Shown here: in pieces, positions 25,819-34,446 of the stretch
How positions within the stretch are numbered: position 1 is the first letter of the stretch
Layout: each line of letters begins with the position of its first letter
From: Chloroflexota bacterium
GTDB taxonomy: Bacteria; Chloroflexota; Anaerolineae; Anaerolineales; UBA4823
Assembly (NCBI GenBank): GCA_029265355.1
Contig: JAJUJL010000004.1
Span: 124,001 to 188,000 of the forward strand
Reading direction: 5' to 3'
DNA length: 64,000 nucleotides
The notes under the pieces: model-generated
Seen by the model: only the letters and a program-made list of their open reading frames with translations
Told to the model about the DNA's origin: nothing
The model's database searches: none
Translations under genes and position numbers: made by a program

Positions 25819-26041
25819 CGCTTACCATCCTTGTTTGGTGTCAACCTAGGAGAGCCCTTCACTGCCCCACCCTTCGGGTTGGCGCCCAGGGTAAACTCCG
25901 CGGCCGAAAAATCTGGTTCCTTCCCGCCGCTCAGGATGACATCCCTTAGCGTGGCCTATGCAGTGAGACCAGCTTTTCTTATATTATAGCGGCTGATTGG
26001 CCGTCGCCAGGGTGAATCGGATGGAAGGCATGCGCTCGAGC

Positions 26042-26896
26042 TCAGGGCGCACTGCTTTCCGGCTGACAGCCTGCTGGCAAGACGATGTTCACCGGCTGGT
26101 TAACCTGGGAGAGGTCCATATTGGTTTCCAGGCGGAAGGTCTCTTCGGCCGAGTTGCTGAATTCCAACAGAAGCTGGTAGCGCACCAGGTACTGCCCATC
26201 CACTGCTACCCAGTAATCGCCCTGGTTGGCATTGACCACCGAGCCCGATTCAACGCCTAATCCTTCCACTCGAAAGCTAAAATGGCGGCTTTCGATGCCG
26301 TTGACGTTTTCCACGCCCACGAACTGCGCTCCTGGCCCCAACACCAGCATATCGAAGAGGCCTGTCATGGCGTCGCGCAGCTCCTTCTCGGCCGGAGTCA
26401 GCGCTTCGTAGCTCCAGTCCTCTCCAAAGCCATCGCAGCTTTCCAGGCCCACCGCGTACTGGTAGGTTTCCGATACGTCTGGCTCCGGATCCTCTTCGCT
26501 CATCGAAGACGACCGGTTGTAAACCACCAACGCATCGTTAGGGTTGTCACCGGTCATTTCCATGCGGGTTTCGGAGTGGTCCAGGGCAGTGGGTCCGCTG
26601 GTTTTGGTAACCATCACCAATTTATAGGTGTCCAGGCTCGCCAGGCCCTGGCGAATACCCACCGGTTGTGGATCGATCGGCGGCTCGGTTGGCGTGGGCG
26701 ACGGCGCTTCGACCACCGCAGGCGGCGCAGCGGGCGGGGTCTCCGCCTGGACAGGCTGGCTGGCAGGTGTCTCGAGAGCAGTTTGCGGTGGGCTCACTGT
26801 TTGAGCTGCCGGCGCCTGCTCGATGCCGGCCGGCAGGTTGCAGGCCAGCGCGCTGAGCAGCAACACTGTCAGGATGATCGTGAAACGTTTCTTCAT
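26042..26896 (-). CDS. Lipoprotein associated with a MacB-like ABC system
   Basis: A 284-residue lipoprotein. The signal peptide carries the lipobox ALAC (MKKRFTIILTVLLLSALAC). A Pro/Ala/Thr-rich spacer spans residues 25-95, and the mature domain has several conserved-looking motifs (GDYWVAVDGQYLVRYQL) reminiscent of LolA/LppX-like or outer-surface beta proteins, which I cannot confirm. It follows two FtsX-like permease genes on the same strand with a 35-bp gap, so it may be the extracellular partner of that transporter. Confidence 0.7.
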   Translation of the reverse strand: MKKRFTIILTVLLLSALACNLPAGIEQAPAAQTVSPPQTALETPASQPVQAETPPAAPPAVVEAPSPTPTEPPIDPQPVGIRQGLASLDTYKLVMVTKTSGPTALDHSETRMEMTGDNPNDALVVYNRSSSMSEEDPEPDVSETYQYAVGLESCDGFGEDWSYEALTPAEKELRDAMTGLFDMLVLGPGAQFVGVENVNGIESRHFSFRVEGLGVESGSVVNANQGDYWVAVDGQYLVRYQLLLEFSNSAEETFRLETNMDLSQVNQPVNIVLPAGCQPESSAP

Positions 26897-26931
26897 GGCA
26901 ACCTCCTATACGATGAGCAACGTCTGATGCA

Positions 26932-28029
26932 TTAAACTCTTAATAACTGCGCGGGGCTGTAGCGCCCCAGCCAAATTGCTGGCAGCACACTGCCCAGCAC
27001 AGTGAGCGCCGTTGCCCACATCAGGCTGTTTGCCAGCACAGGCGCAGAAAAAACTGGCTGAATCTGGTAGCCATTGATCCACAAATCCATTCCCCCTCCG
27101 ATGACCAGCGCTCCGATTGCACCCAACAGCACGCCTGCCAGGGTAATACACACTGCCTGCGAAGCCAGGTAATAAGCAAACGCTCGGCGGGGGAATCCCG
27201 CGGCGCGCAGCACCGCCATCTCGTAGCGGTGCAACCAGGCCAGGCGCAGCAGAACATTGGTCAGGATCAGCATGGCAGCCGCGCCAATGAACTGGATGAC
27301 GGCCGCGAACAAATTCAATAGCGCCCGATATTCCTCGAAGCCGCTGCGGATCGTTTCTCCGCGGGGCAGAGCGACCAATCCCTGTGGCAGCTCAGCCTGC
27401 TGCAGCATACCGACCTGGAACACGCCCTCATCCGGAACCAGGTAGGAAGTGACCATCTCCTCCCAGCCAAGCAGCTTCTGCGCATCCTGCAGCGAGATCC
27501 AGGCTTCATTGTCTACAAAGGTATGGGTGCGAAAAACTCCGGTCACCAGGAAAGTGCGCCCCCGCAGGCTCACCCTTTCGCCAGGTGCAGCCGAGAGGCG
27601 CTGCGCCAGGCGCCAACCGAGCATCACCGAGCGCTGGGGGCTGCCAGGGTGCAAGGCTTGCCCCTGCAGCACCTCAATTCGCTGAAGCTGTAAGTAAGCT
27701 GCTGTATCCACCCCGCGCAGCAGCACGGCATCTTGCGGCGAGGTGCCCACCAGAGTGTGAATCTCAGCGATCACCTGGCTGGCGCCTAATTTGCGAAGCT
27801 GGGTTCCAACGCCGGTTGGAATCCTGCCACCTATCGAACCGAATTGGTGCACCTGCAGGTAATCGGATGGCAAGGCCTGGAACGTGCTCGCCAGGCTGCT
27901 CTGGTAGGCCTGCAAACCCAGGTAGCCCAGGAAACTGGTTGCCAGCACCAACGACATGGCCAATCCAAGCTTCCACTGCTTGAGCAAGTCCTGTACACCG
28001 AAACGCAACATGGCAAAGAAAACGGTCAC
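26932..28029 (-). CDS. FtsX-like ABC permease (second permease of the MacB-like system)
   Basis: A 365-residue permease with an N-terminal membrane helix (residues 17-37), a large extracytoplasmic MacB-like domain (about 40-225) and three C-terminal helices (about 235-355). The C-terminus WLGRYSPAQLLRV matches the usual end of FtsX/LolC-type permeases. Two such permease genes lie in tandem here, and they probably form a heterodimer with the ATPase. Substrate export or mechanotransmission is possible; the presence of a lipoprotein gene next in line points to lipoprotein or envelope handling. Confidence 0.88.
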   Translation of the reverse strand: MTVFFAMLRFGVQDLLKQWKLGLAMSLVLATSFLGYLGLQAYQSSLASTFQALPSDYLQVHQFGSIGGRIPTGVGTQLRKLGASQVIAEIHTLVGTSPQDAVLLRGVDTAAYLQLQRIEVLQGQALHPGSPQRSVMLGWRLAQRLSAAPGERVSLRGRTFLVTGVFRTHTFVDNEAWISLQDAQKLLGWEEMVTSYLVPDEGVFQVGMLQQAELPQGLVALPRGETIRSGFEEYRALLNLFAAVIQFIGAAAMLILTNVLLRLAWLHRYEMAVLRAAGFPRRAFAYYLASQAVCITLAGVLLGAIGALVIGGGMDLWINGYQIQPVFSAPVLANSLMWATALTVLGSVLPAIWLGRYSPAQLLRV

Positions 28030-28040
28030 GACGGCACCAG

Positions 28041-29189
28041 CTAATGGTAGCGGACCAGAGCAGCGAGTTCGGTACTGCGCTGCTCACGCCCACTCATCCA
28101 GGCGCCAAGCAGGCAGAAGGTGGTCATCAAGGCCACGCCAAGCAATACCTGAAGGAGGGGCAGTTGTAAAGCAAGCTGCACGCCCTGAATGCTCCAGCTC
28201 GAGGCGTTTTTCAGCCGGCTGATCGACCAGGCTGCCAGCCCCAGCCCGGCAACGTACGAGAACAGGCTGAGCAAAAGCAAACGCATGGTCAGCAAAGCGC
28301 GCAGGTTGCCCTGCGAGAAACCGAGCACCTGCAGCAAAGCGATCTCCGGGCTGCGCTCGGCGAGCGTCAGCCAGGCAGCGTTGTAAGCGCCAAAAGTGAT
28401 CACCAGCAGCGCCACCAGGTTGATCATGCTGGTGAGCGCCAGCAAGGTGCGCGTCACTTGCGTATAGCGCTCGTTCAGTTGCTCTTCCAGGTAAACAGCG
28501 TACTGGTCGGATAACAACGGGCTTTGTTCCAGGAAACTGCGCGCTTCCTGCGGCTCGATATCCGAGCGCATGCGCAGAAAAGCCATCTGGAACTTATCTC
28601 TCAAGTCAAACATCTCCTGCCCGGCGGTGTAGGGCATCCACAACGAGAGCGTTTTTCGACCTGGAGAGTCGAGAATGCCCGTCAGGGTGAAGGTTCGAGC
28701 ATAGACCTCGAAGCGGCTGCCGATTTGCCAGCCATGCTGCTGCGCCAACCAGCGACTGGCTGCCGCCTGGTGCGCGCCTTCGGGCCAACGGCCTTCGACG
28801 AGCTGCAACTCCTTCAATCTGGCTGCTTGATCCAAAGGCACAGCAAAGAGCTGCACGACACTGTCTTCCACCCGCATGTGGCGAAAGATGATTGGCACGG
28901 CGGCCTGCAGCGCGCCTGGACCGTAGGCTTGCTCGGCGTAGCGACGCAGGTTATCGAGCAGTTCCAGTGTCAAAGTGCTATCGACCGGATCGAGCACGTC
29001 GCTGCTGATCAACAACAGGTTGGTGGTCGGCGGCGCCTGTTCGCCAAAAGACTGGAAAGCGACGCTGAGGGAGGTGATCAGCAAATACGCACAGGCGATT
29101 AGAGCCAGGCTGCCCACGGTAAGCAGGCTGCGCCCCCATTCATAAAGCAAGTCGATGAGCAGGTAATGCAGCGCCGCAAGCAATCTCAT
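28041..29189 (-). CDS. FtsX-like ABC permease (first permease of the MacB-like system)
   Basis: A 382-residue permease of the same architecture as its downstream neighbour: one N-terminal helix, a large extracytoplasmic domain and three helices at the C-terminus. The segment VLGFSQGNLRALLTMRLLLLS corresponds to the FtsX coupling helix region. The start at 29189 (MRLLAAL) overlaps the ATPase stop by 4 bases. The second permease follows after 11 bp. Together the three genes form a MacB/LolCDE-like type VII ABC system. Confidence 0.88.
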   Translation of the reverse strand: MRLLAALHYLLIDLLYEWGRSLLTVGSLALIACAYLLITSLSVAFQSFGEQAPPTTNLLLISSDVLDPVDSTLTLELLDNLRRYAEQAYGPGALQAAVPIIFRHMRVEDSVVQLFAVPLDQAARLKELQLVEGRWPEGAHQAAASRWLAQQHGWQIGSRFEVYARTFTLTGILDSPGRKTLSLWMPYTAGQEMFDLRDKFQMAFLRMRSDIEPQEARSFLEQSPLLSDQYAVYLEEQLNERYTQVTRTLLALTSMINLVALLVITFGAYNAAWLTLAERSPEIALLQVLGFSQGNLRALLTMRLLLLSLFSYVAGLGLAAWSISRLKNASSWSIQGVQLALQLPLLQVLLGVALMTTFCLLGAWMSGREQRSTELAALVRYH

Positions 29190-29866
29190 GACATGCCCTT
29201 CGGGGAGAGGCGCCCATCGCGCATCTCGAACAGGCTGGTGGCGAAGCGGCATGTTTCCTGGTTGTGAGTGGCAATGATGAACGTTTTACCCAAGCTCCGG
29301 TTCAGATCAGCCATCAACTCAAGCAGTTCGTTGGCTGTAGCCGAGTCGAGGTCGCCGGTGGGCTCGTCCGCCAGCACCAAGGCTGGGTCAACACTCAGCG
29401 CTCGGGCGATCGCCACACGCTGCTGCTCGCCGCCCGAAAGCTCGGCAGGGCGGTGCCCGGAGCGATGCGCCAAACCCACCTGCGCCAGCATTTCCAGGCC
29501 GTGCTGGCGCGCCGCCTGCCAACCCCATCCCTTCGCCAACAACGACAAGAGCACGTTATCCAAGGCGGATAATGATGGCAGCAGGTTGTAAAACTGGAAG
29601 ATGAAACCGATATGATCGCGGCGGAAACGCGTCAGGGCGCTCTCACTGGCCGATTCCAGGGCGAAGCCGTTCACGCGCACCTGCCCGGCGGAAGGCCGGT
29701 CGATGCCGCCCAGCACATGCAACAGCGTGGATTTTCCCCCGCCGCTGGGACCCAGGATAACGGCAAATTCCCCCGCCTGCAGATCCAAATCCACACCGCG
29801 CAGCGCTGCCACCTGCTGCGCGCCGCGCCGATAGATTTTCTCCAGACCACGCGCTTGAATGATCAC
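29186..29866 (-). CDS. MacB/LolD-type ABC transporter ATP-binding protein
   Basis: A 226-residue ATPase. Walker A is GPSGGGKST (39-47), the signature is LSGGEQQRVAIARAL, and Walker B is LVLADEPTGDLD, all canonical for the MacB/LolD/FtsE group. It is the first gene of a four-gene minus-strand operon with two FtsX-like permeases and a lipoprotein. It powers conformational changes of those permeases from the cytoplasmic side. Confidence 0.93.
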   Translation of the reverse strand: MIIQARGLEKIYRRGAQQVAALRGVDLDLQAGEFAVILGPSGGGKSTLLHVLGGIDRPSAGQVRVNGFALESASESALTRFRRDHIGFIFQFYNLLPSLSALDNVLLSLLAKGWGWQAARQHGLEMLAQVGLAHRSGHRPAELSGGEQQRVAIARALSVDPALVLADEPTGDLDSATANELLELMADLNRSLGKTFIIATHNQETCRFATSLFEMRDGRLSPKGMS

Positions 29867-30003
29867 AAGGAGACCGCCGATTCTGTCTCAATAGTATCCC
29901 TTTTCGCAACGATCTAAAAACAATCATAGCATAAATAAACCAGGCAGGGTTGAAAACCCATCCGTTATTGACAAAAGTGAAAGCTCGTCGCAGCCGAGAA
30001 GTT

Positions 30004-30045
30004 GAACGGGATGGGTGATGCTTTAGGACATCACCCATCCCGTTC
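30004..30045. terminator. Perfect 17-bp hairpin downstream of the TauE gene
   Basis: Arms 30004-30020 and 30029-30045 are perfectly complementary with an 8-base loop. The hairpin lies 30 bp after the TauE-family stop on the minus strand. There is no U-tract on either side, so it may protect an mRNA 3' end or act with a factor rather than be a classic intrinsic terminator. Confidence 0.55.
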
Positions 30046-30075
30046 TGAAACAAAGTTGATCGAGAGGGTTCGCTG

Positions 30076-30825
30076 TTAGCCAGCCAGCGTCAGGTAAATC
30101 GTGCGGATGCTCAGCGCAATAATCAATACCCCAACCGATAGCATCAGATAGCGCACCGGCAGGCGGCGGGTGACAAAAGCGGCCAACGGCGCGGCCACCG
30201 CTCCACCAATCAGCAGCCCCAGGATGATCTTCCAGTACTCGCCGAATGACAACGTGAAGACGAAGACCACGGACTGTGAGAAGGTGACAAAGAACTCCGC
30301 AAAATTGACCGAGCCGATGGTCTTGCGCGGGTTATTGCCACGCGCCACCAACGTGCTGGTAACGATCGGTCCCCAGCCGCCGCCGCCGATGGCATCGAAG
30401 AAGCCGCCGATGACGCCGAGGGTGCTCAGGTGGCTGGTGACGCGCCGCTCTTTGTGCTTGCCGTTAAGCGCCTTGAACAGAATGACCACGCCCATGATCA
30501 GCAGGTAAGCGGCGATGAAGGGCTTCAAGGCATCACCCGGTAGGTTGGTTAGGATATAGGCGCCAACGATCGCACCCGCTGCACCCGGAATCAACAGGTT
30601 GAACACCAAGCGCCGGTCCAGGTTGCCCAGGCGCCAATGGGAGAAGCCCGAGATCGCAGTGGTGACCACTTCTGCCATGTGCACGCTGGCGCTGGCTGCC
30701 GCCGGCGGGATGCCAATGCTGAGCAGGAACGTGTTCGAGCTCACCCCGTAAGCCATGCCCAAGGCGCCATCAATTAGCTGGGCAATGAAGCCTACCAGCA
30801 CAAAGGTCAGGAAATTGAAGTCCAT
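30076..30825 (-). CDS. TauE/SafE-family sulfite/sulfonate exporter-like permease
   Basis: A 249-residue membrane protein with about eight hydrophobic helices. The N-terminus has the family signature GFIAQLIDGALGMAYG, and the second half repeats it in GVIGGFFDAIGGGGWGP. TauE/SafE proteins move organosulfur or sulfite anions across the membrane. The gene lies 27 bp after an Rrf2 regulator gene on the same strand, which suggests control by sulfur or cysteine status, as for CymR-like regulators; that link is an inference. Confidence 0.92.
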   Translation of the reverse strand: MDFNFLTFVLVGFIAQLIDGALGMAYGVSSNTFLLSIGIPPAAASASVHMAEVVTTAISGFSHWRLGNLDRRLVFNLLIPGAAGAIVGAYILTNLPGDALKPFIAAYLLIMGVVILFKALNGKHKERRVTSHLSTLGVIGGFFDAIGGGGWGPIVTSTLVARGNNPRKTIGSVNFAEFFVTFSQSVVFVFTLSFGEYWKIILGLLIGGAVAAPLAAFVTRRLPVRYLMLSVGVLIIALSIRTIYLTLAG

Positions 30826-30852
30826 TTTTTTCTCCGGTTTGAAGGGTTTGTT

Positions 30853-31305
30853 TTAGCGAGATTTTTGAGCGTTTTCCACCCGTTCGGCCACCTGGGCCAG
30901 CGTCGTGTGGTCGAGGACGCCAGAAATCGCGTTGCGCACATCGAACATCACCATGCGCAGGCCGCAGGTCTCTTCATCGGGACAACCACACTTCTCATAA
31001 GCCATTTGGCTGACGCAGCGGAGGGGCGCCAGCGGCCCATCCAGCACGCGCACGATCTGCCCCAGCGTGATCTGGCTGGCGGGCTTGGCCAGGTAATAAC
31101 CGCCGCCGGCGCCCATCTTGCTATTCAATAACCCGGCGTTTTTCAACGCCAGCAAAATTTGCTCCAGGTATTTGGCCGGCATCTGCTGCCGTTCCGCAAT
31201 ATCCTTGATCTGCAACATCGTGTGTGGTGCATGATCGCTTTGTGGGGCAGTTGCCAGGTCGATCATTGCCCGTAGCCCGTATTCACCACGTTTGGAAAGT
31301 TTCAT
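30853..31305 (-). CDS. Rrf2-family transcriptional regulator
   Basis: A 150-residue regulator with the N-terminal winged helix MKLSKRGEYGLRAMIDLA and the family segment AKYLEQILLALKNAGLL. The C-terminal half carries cysteines in RCVSQMAYEKCGCPDEETCGLR, similar to the IscR/NsrR three-Cys pattern (C-x-C with flanking Cys), so Fe-S cluster sensing is likely. It heads the operon with the TauE-like permease and has a strong inverted repeat upstream that is probably its own operator. Confidence 0.92.
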   Translation of the reverse strand: MKLSKRGEYGLRAMIDLATAPQSDHAPHTMLQIKDIAERQQMPAKYLEQILLALKNAGLLNSKMGAGGGYYLAKPASQITLGQIVRVLDGPLAPLRCVSQMAYEKCGCPDEETCGLRMVMFDVRNAISGVLDHTTLAQVAERVENAQKSR

Positions 31306-31374
31306 AAACTTCGCCAGCGCAGGCTGTTCTCGGAGCTGCGCAACTCCTAATCTCGATTGAATTTGTCTATATTG

Positions 31375-31409
31375 TCTATAAAGTCAATCATTCTAATAGA
31401 CTTTATAGA
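31375..31409 (-). promoter_or_regulatory. Inverted repeat upstream of the Rrf2 gene, probable operator
   Basis: Arms TCTATAAAGTC (31375-31385) and GACTTTATAGA (31399-31409) are perfect 11-bp complements around a 13-bp spacer. The element begins 70 bp upstream of the Rrf2 start codon, in an AT-rich stretch that contrasts with the surrounding GC-rich sequence. A further TTGTCTATATTG half-site-like sequence lies next to it. Confidence 0.7.
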
Positions 31410-31537
31410 ACAAAGGATATCACTCTCCGCCTGAGCTGTCAAGCCGTTCTTCTTTTGTAGAAGGTACATTCCAGGTTCCCAAACCCTCCCGTTTCGTTTT
31501 ATACTTCCCCCACACGCGCTGTCCAGGGAAAACCGGG

Positions 31538-33604
31538 ATGCTCATACAAACATTTCACAAACATATCCACCGCATCCAGGCTGCATTGTTCATTCTCATG
31601 GCACTGCCTGCCGTCTACTGGCTCCTGCTGAGCCTGGAAATTCCCGTTCCCTATATCATGCTCTCCCGCTTGCACCTGGTCATCCTGCTTTCTGGCGAAC
31701 TGTTCTGGGCGGTATTTTTCTATCAAAAGAACTTCCTGGATTGCCAGCAGCCCAAAAAACTGGCCTGCTTCGGGCGCGATCTGTTGTTGATCAACGTCGT
31801 CTTTCTTTTTCCCTTTGTCAAATTCTATGCCGACCCGCTGCGCAGCGAGGTGCCAGTCATCGCCCTGATCCAGCCTTACTTGATCGCAGGCTACGTGGCG
31901 CTGCTGTTGGCAGGGCTCGTGTGGTCGCTTCTGCTGGGAAACATCCAGCAAGCCCGCGCCTGGCTGAACGGCAGAATCGATGCGCAGCGTCTTCACGACT
32001 ACCGGCAAGAAGCTGCATTAGGTGAAAAATTCCAGACAAATTTTCCCGCCCTGTCCAGGATCCCGCTTGCCGGCGTCTCGCTTGAAAAGCTCTACCAACA
32101 AGGCGCTGGCTACCTGGCGACTTTATCCATACTGGCGCTGCTGGGATTGGGGTTGCGTTTGTGGCAGCTCGACGCGCTGCCGCCATACATCGACGAATTT
32201 TTCCACCTGAACGCCGCCCGGGATATTGCCCAGGGCTTACCCCTGGAGCAGGTGCTCTACCGCCGCAGCCTGTACACCGTGACTTTGCCGGTGGCGCTGT
32301 CTTTCAAGCTGCTTGGCGTAAACCTGTGGGCGGGGCGGCTACCCGGCGCGCTGGTCAATATCCTGGCAGTGATCCCTTTGTACCTGCTGAGCAAACGCAT
32401 CAACAAGGCGGTCGCCCTGATCGCCGTGGCGCTGTATGTTTTCAGCCCCTGGATGATCGCCGCGTCGCGCAATGTGCGCGAGTACGCCTATTTTCCACTG
32501 ATCTTTTACACGCTGGGACTGGTAGTGGTGGCGCTGTATGAAAGCGTGCCGGAGCGCTTCGTGCTGCACCGCGATCTGCAGCGGCTTTTGCGCCGGGACA
32601 TTCTGCTGTATGTGAGCCTGCTGATATTCTCGCTGTACTTTATCCAGTTCATCGATCCGCGTTCCACCCTGAAGGTGCTGCTGATCTACTATCCCATCCT
32701 GGGCTTGCTGCTGCTGACAAAAATCGACTGGCGCAACCTGGCCAACATTGTTATCACCGCTTTGCTGCTCACGGCAGGAATGATCGCCATCGCCTTGATC
32801 GGCGATTCCCTGGGTGGGCGCTTCTTGCTGGCTGATTTCGCCAATCGCAATTACGCCTTCTTTCCCGCCCTGTTCTTTGAAATGCCCGCCCAACAATGGT
32901 ACTATAATCGCCCGCTGATCTCCTATGCCATCTTTGCGCTGGCCCTGCTGGCGATATGGTGGCACGATAAGCACAAGATTGTGCTGCCCTTCGCATTCCT
33001 GACTTTCCTGGGTGGGCTGCTGGCTTTTTCGGTGCTATTTCTCAAGGGCGAGAGGCCGCGCTACACGATCAACATTGAAATTTGGTTTATTTTGCTGGCA
33101 GCAGTAGGCTTATACTGTGCCTTCCTGGTGGCCGAAAAAACACTGCCGAGATACCGATGGGTGGCCTGGCTGGCGTTGGCAGCCTATTTCTGGAACATTC
33201 CCCACACGCTGAACACCAGCCTGTACACCCAACCTGGCTGGCATCCGATTACCGATGAATACCACGCCGAAATTGCCCCTGCGCTGGACTACCTGCAAGC
33301 CAGGCTTGCTCCAGGCGACGCGATCGTTACCACCACTTACATCACCGGCTATGAGAATTTCTTCTCCCCGGGTTTGTTCAGAGAAGAGAAAATTGTCATC
33401 TACGAACGAGAAGATCCTGAAGCCACCGACCTGGTCTTCGCCGCCATGGATGCCCATCGAAACGGCTGGATTGTCTTGGATTACCCGCGCGGCTTACTGT
33501 GGTCGCAGCCCGTGCCGCTGCGCGATTTTATCTACAAGGATAAGCAGGTCGAATACCTGGGCTGGTTCGGAAACGTGTACATCCTGCGCTGGGATGGAGA
33601 ATGA
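31538..33604 (+). CDS. GT39-like membrane glycosyltransferase
   Basis: A 688-residue protein with at least a dozen membrane helices. After about 200 residues containing four helices comes the GT39/ArnT-type signature with the catalytic acidic pair, YIDEFFHLNAARDI, in the first outer loop. Later come GRLPGALVNILAVIPLYLL and, in the C-terminal soluble domain, an extracytoplasmic part around YLQARLAPGDAIVTTTYI. Such enzymes use a polyprenyl-phosphate sugar to glycosylate lipids or proteins outside the membrane. It stands alone and its acceptor is unknown. The four-helix N-terminal extension is unusual for the family. Confidence 0.82.
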   Translation: MLIQTFHKHIHRIQAALFILMALPAVYWLLLSLEIPVPYIMLSRLHLVILLSGELFWAVFFYQKNFLDCQQPKKLACFGRDLLLINVVFLFPFVKFYADPLRSEVPVIALIQPYLIAGYVALLLAGLVWSLLLGNIQQARAWLNGRIDAQRLHDYRQEAALGEKFQTNFPALSRIPLAGVSLEKLYQQGAGYLATLSILALLGLGLRLWQLDALPPYIDEFFHLNAARDIAQGLPLEQVLYRRSLYTVTLPVALSFKLLGVNLWAGRLPGALVNILAVIPLYLLSKRINKAVALIAVALYVFSPWMIAASRNVREYAYFPLIFYTLGLVVVALYESVPERFVLHRDLQRLLRRDILLYVSLLIFSLYFIQFIDPRSTLKVLLIYYPILGLLLLTKIDWRNLANIVITALLLTAGMIAIALIGDSLGGRFLLADFANRNYAFFPALFFEMPAQQWYYNRPLISYAIFALALLAIWWHDKHKIVLPFAFLTFLGGLLAFSVLFLKGERPRYTINIEIWFILLAAVGLYCAFLVAEKTLPRYRWVAWLALAAYFWNIPHTLNTSLYTQPGWHPITDEYHAEIAPALDYLQARLAPGDAIVTTTYITGYENFFSPGLFREEKIVIYEREDPEATDLVFAAMDAHRNGWIVLDYPRGLLWSQPVPLRDFIYKDKQVEYLGWFGNVYILRWDGE

Positions 33605-33688
33605 TCGGCCGTGGCGCAATCCCGGCTTTATGATAAAATAGCGGCGAAATTCAAACAACGCAGGTTGGGACAGCCAACTTCCGTAATT

Positions 33689-33760
33689 GCGGGCGTCGCC
33701 AAGTGGTAAGGCATCAGCCTTCCAAGCTGACATTCGTGGGTTCGAATCCCATCGCCCGCT
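33689..33760 (+). tRNA. tRNA-Gly (anticodon TCC)
   Basis: A full cloverleaf can be drawn by hand: acceptor stem GCGGGCG with CGCCCGC, D arm GCCAAGTGGTAAGGC, anticodon arm TCAGC-CTTCCAA-GCTGA and T arm GTGGG-TTCGAAT-CCCAT. The anticodon loop gives TCC. The discriminator is T, and no CCA is encoded. Confidence 0.95.
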
Positions 33761-33766
33761 CAGAGC

Positions 33767-33804
33767 AAACTCGCACCTGGCAAGCTGCCAGTGCGAGTTT
33801 TGTT
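33767..33804 (+). terminator. Terminator after tRNA-Gly
   Basis: ACTCGCAC (33769-33776) pairs with GTGCGAGT (33791-33798); the loop contains a further TGGCA/TGCCA pairing. TTTGTTT follows on the plus strand, seven bases after the tRNA end. Confidence 0.85.
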
Positions 33805-33907
33805 TACTGTGTGGTTTTTCACCAGCGCACTAAACTGGTCGGTGTGCGAACAGGGTGCGCGCTCCCGGCCATCCTGAGCGAAGAATCACGTCTTGATCCG
33901 TAAGCCG

Positions 33908-34081
33908 CTATGCCCAGGCGGCGGCTAGTTGCGTGCGGGTAGCGTTCAAGCGGCTGATCGCCGCTTCCGCCATGCGCCGCATCAGCACCAGCTCCAATCC
34001 CGCATCCTTCCGAAACAACTCCGTCAGCCCCTGGGCGTCGAACTGGATCACCCGGCTCGCTCCGAACGAGCGCGCCGTGGC
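33908..34081 (-). pseudogene. C-terminal remnant of a cyclic-nucleotide-binding-domain protein
   Basis: The 57 residues from 34081 down to the stop (ATARSFGASRVIQFDAQG, later LMRRMAEAAISRLNATR) match the end of a CAP-type cNMP-binding domain and its C-helix. The first 100 or so residues, including the phosphate-binding cassette, are absent; upstream the frame runs into a repeat-like sequence. There is no start codon or ribosome site suited to the fragment, so it is a decayed gene end. Confidence 0.7.
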
Positions 34082-34082
34082 G

Positions 34083-34115
34083 GAGATCGCTTCGCTAGCG
34101 CTCGCGATGACAGCC
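34083..34115 (+). repeat. Short REP-like intergenic repeat at a pseudogene border
   Basis: The sequence begins GAGATCGC, has the palindromic core CGCTAGCG and ends CGATGACAGC. It shares its scaffold (GAGAT-core-CGCAATGACAGC) with the 71-bp repeat at 3614-3684, but is shorter. It marks exactly where the cNMP-binding remnant loses homology. Confidence 0.4.
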
Positions 34116-34216
34116 ATAACTGTGAGTCATCTGATCAGGCTATCACTCCGGCGCAATCGACGGAAACGGTTTGAGTTTTCCTGCCTGGAATTTTGTTATA
34201 ATACGAACGCGAACAC

Positions 34217-34288
34217 GGGCCCGTAGCTCAGTGGCAGAGCGGACGGCTCATAACCGTTTGGTCGCAGGTTCGAACCCTGCCGGGCCCA
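34217..34288 (+). tRNA. tRNA with CAT anticodon (Met elongator or Ile2)
   Basis: Cloverleaf: acceptor GGGCCCG with CGGGCCC, D arm GCTCAGTGGCAGAGC, anticodon arm GACGG-CTCATAA-CCGTT, T arm GCAGG-TTCGAAC-CCTGC, discriminator A. The acceptor pairs C4-G69 and C5-G68 and the GGTC variable loop resemble tRNA-Ile2, whose C34 is changed to lysidine, but elongator Met cannot be excluded. It is not an initiator (C1-A72 mismatch absent). A TATAAT at 34197-34202 lies 15 bases upstream. CCA is not encoded. Confidence 0.92.
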
Positions 34289-34297
34289 CAGGCGCAG

Positions 34298-34331
34298 AAA
34301 ATAGCTCACTTAACCAGTGAGCTGTTTTCTT
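34298..34331 (+). terminator. Terminator after the CAT tRNA
   Basis: AGCTCAC (34303-34309) pairs with GTGAGCT (34317-34323) around a seven-base loop, extended by an AAAAT/GTTTT flank. TTTTCTT follows. It lies ten bases after the tRNA. Confidence 0.85.
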
Positions 34332-34446
34332 GGGGGAAAAATAAAGCATCCTCAAAAACTCGAAATTCCGATACAATGAAGTCTACATCGGGTTGCTGAA
34401 AAACCTTATGAACGGTGTTTTGGGCTTTGGAGAAGGGTTAAGTGCA

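Noticed and set aside
25880-25960. Another copy of a dispersed repeat (CTCAGGATGACATCCC) and a similar string at 33868-33900
   Set aside because: The similarity is limited to a short common motif; alignment with the 71-bp repeat is poor, so I do not call it a family member.
33703-33903. 66-codon plus frame
   Set aside because: It starts inside tRNA-Gly and runs through its terminator.
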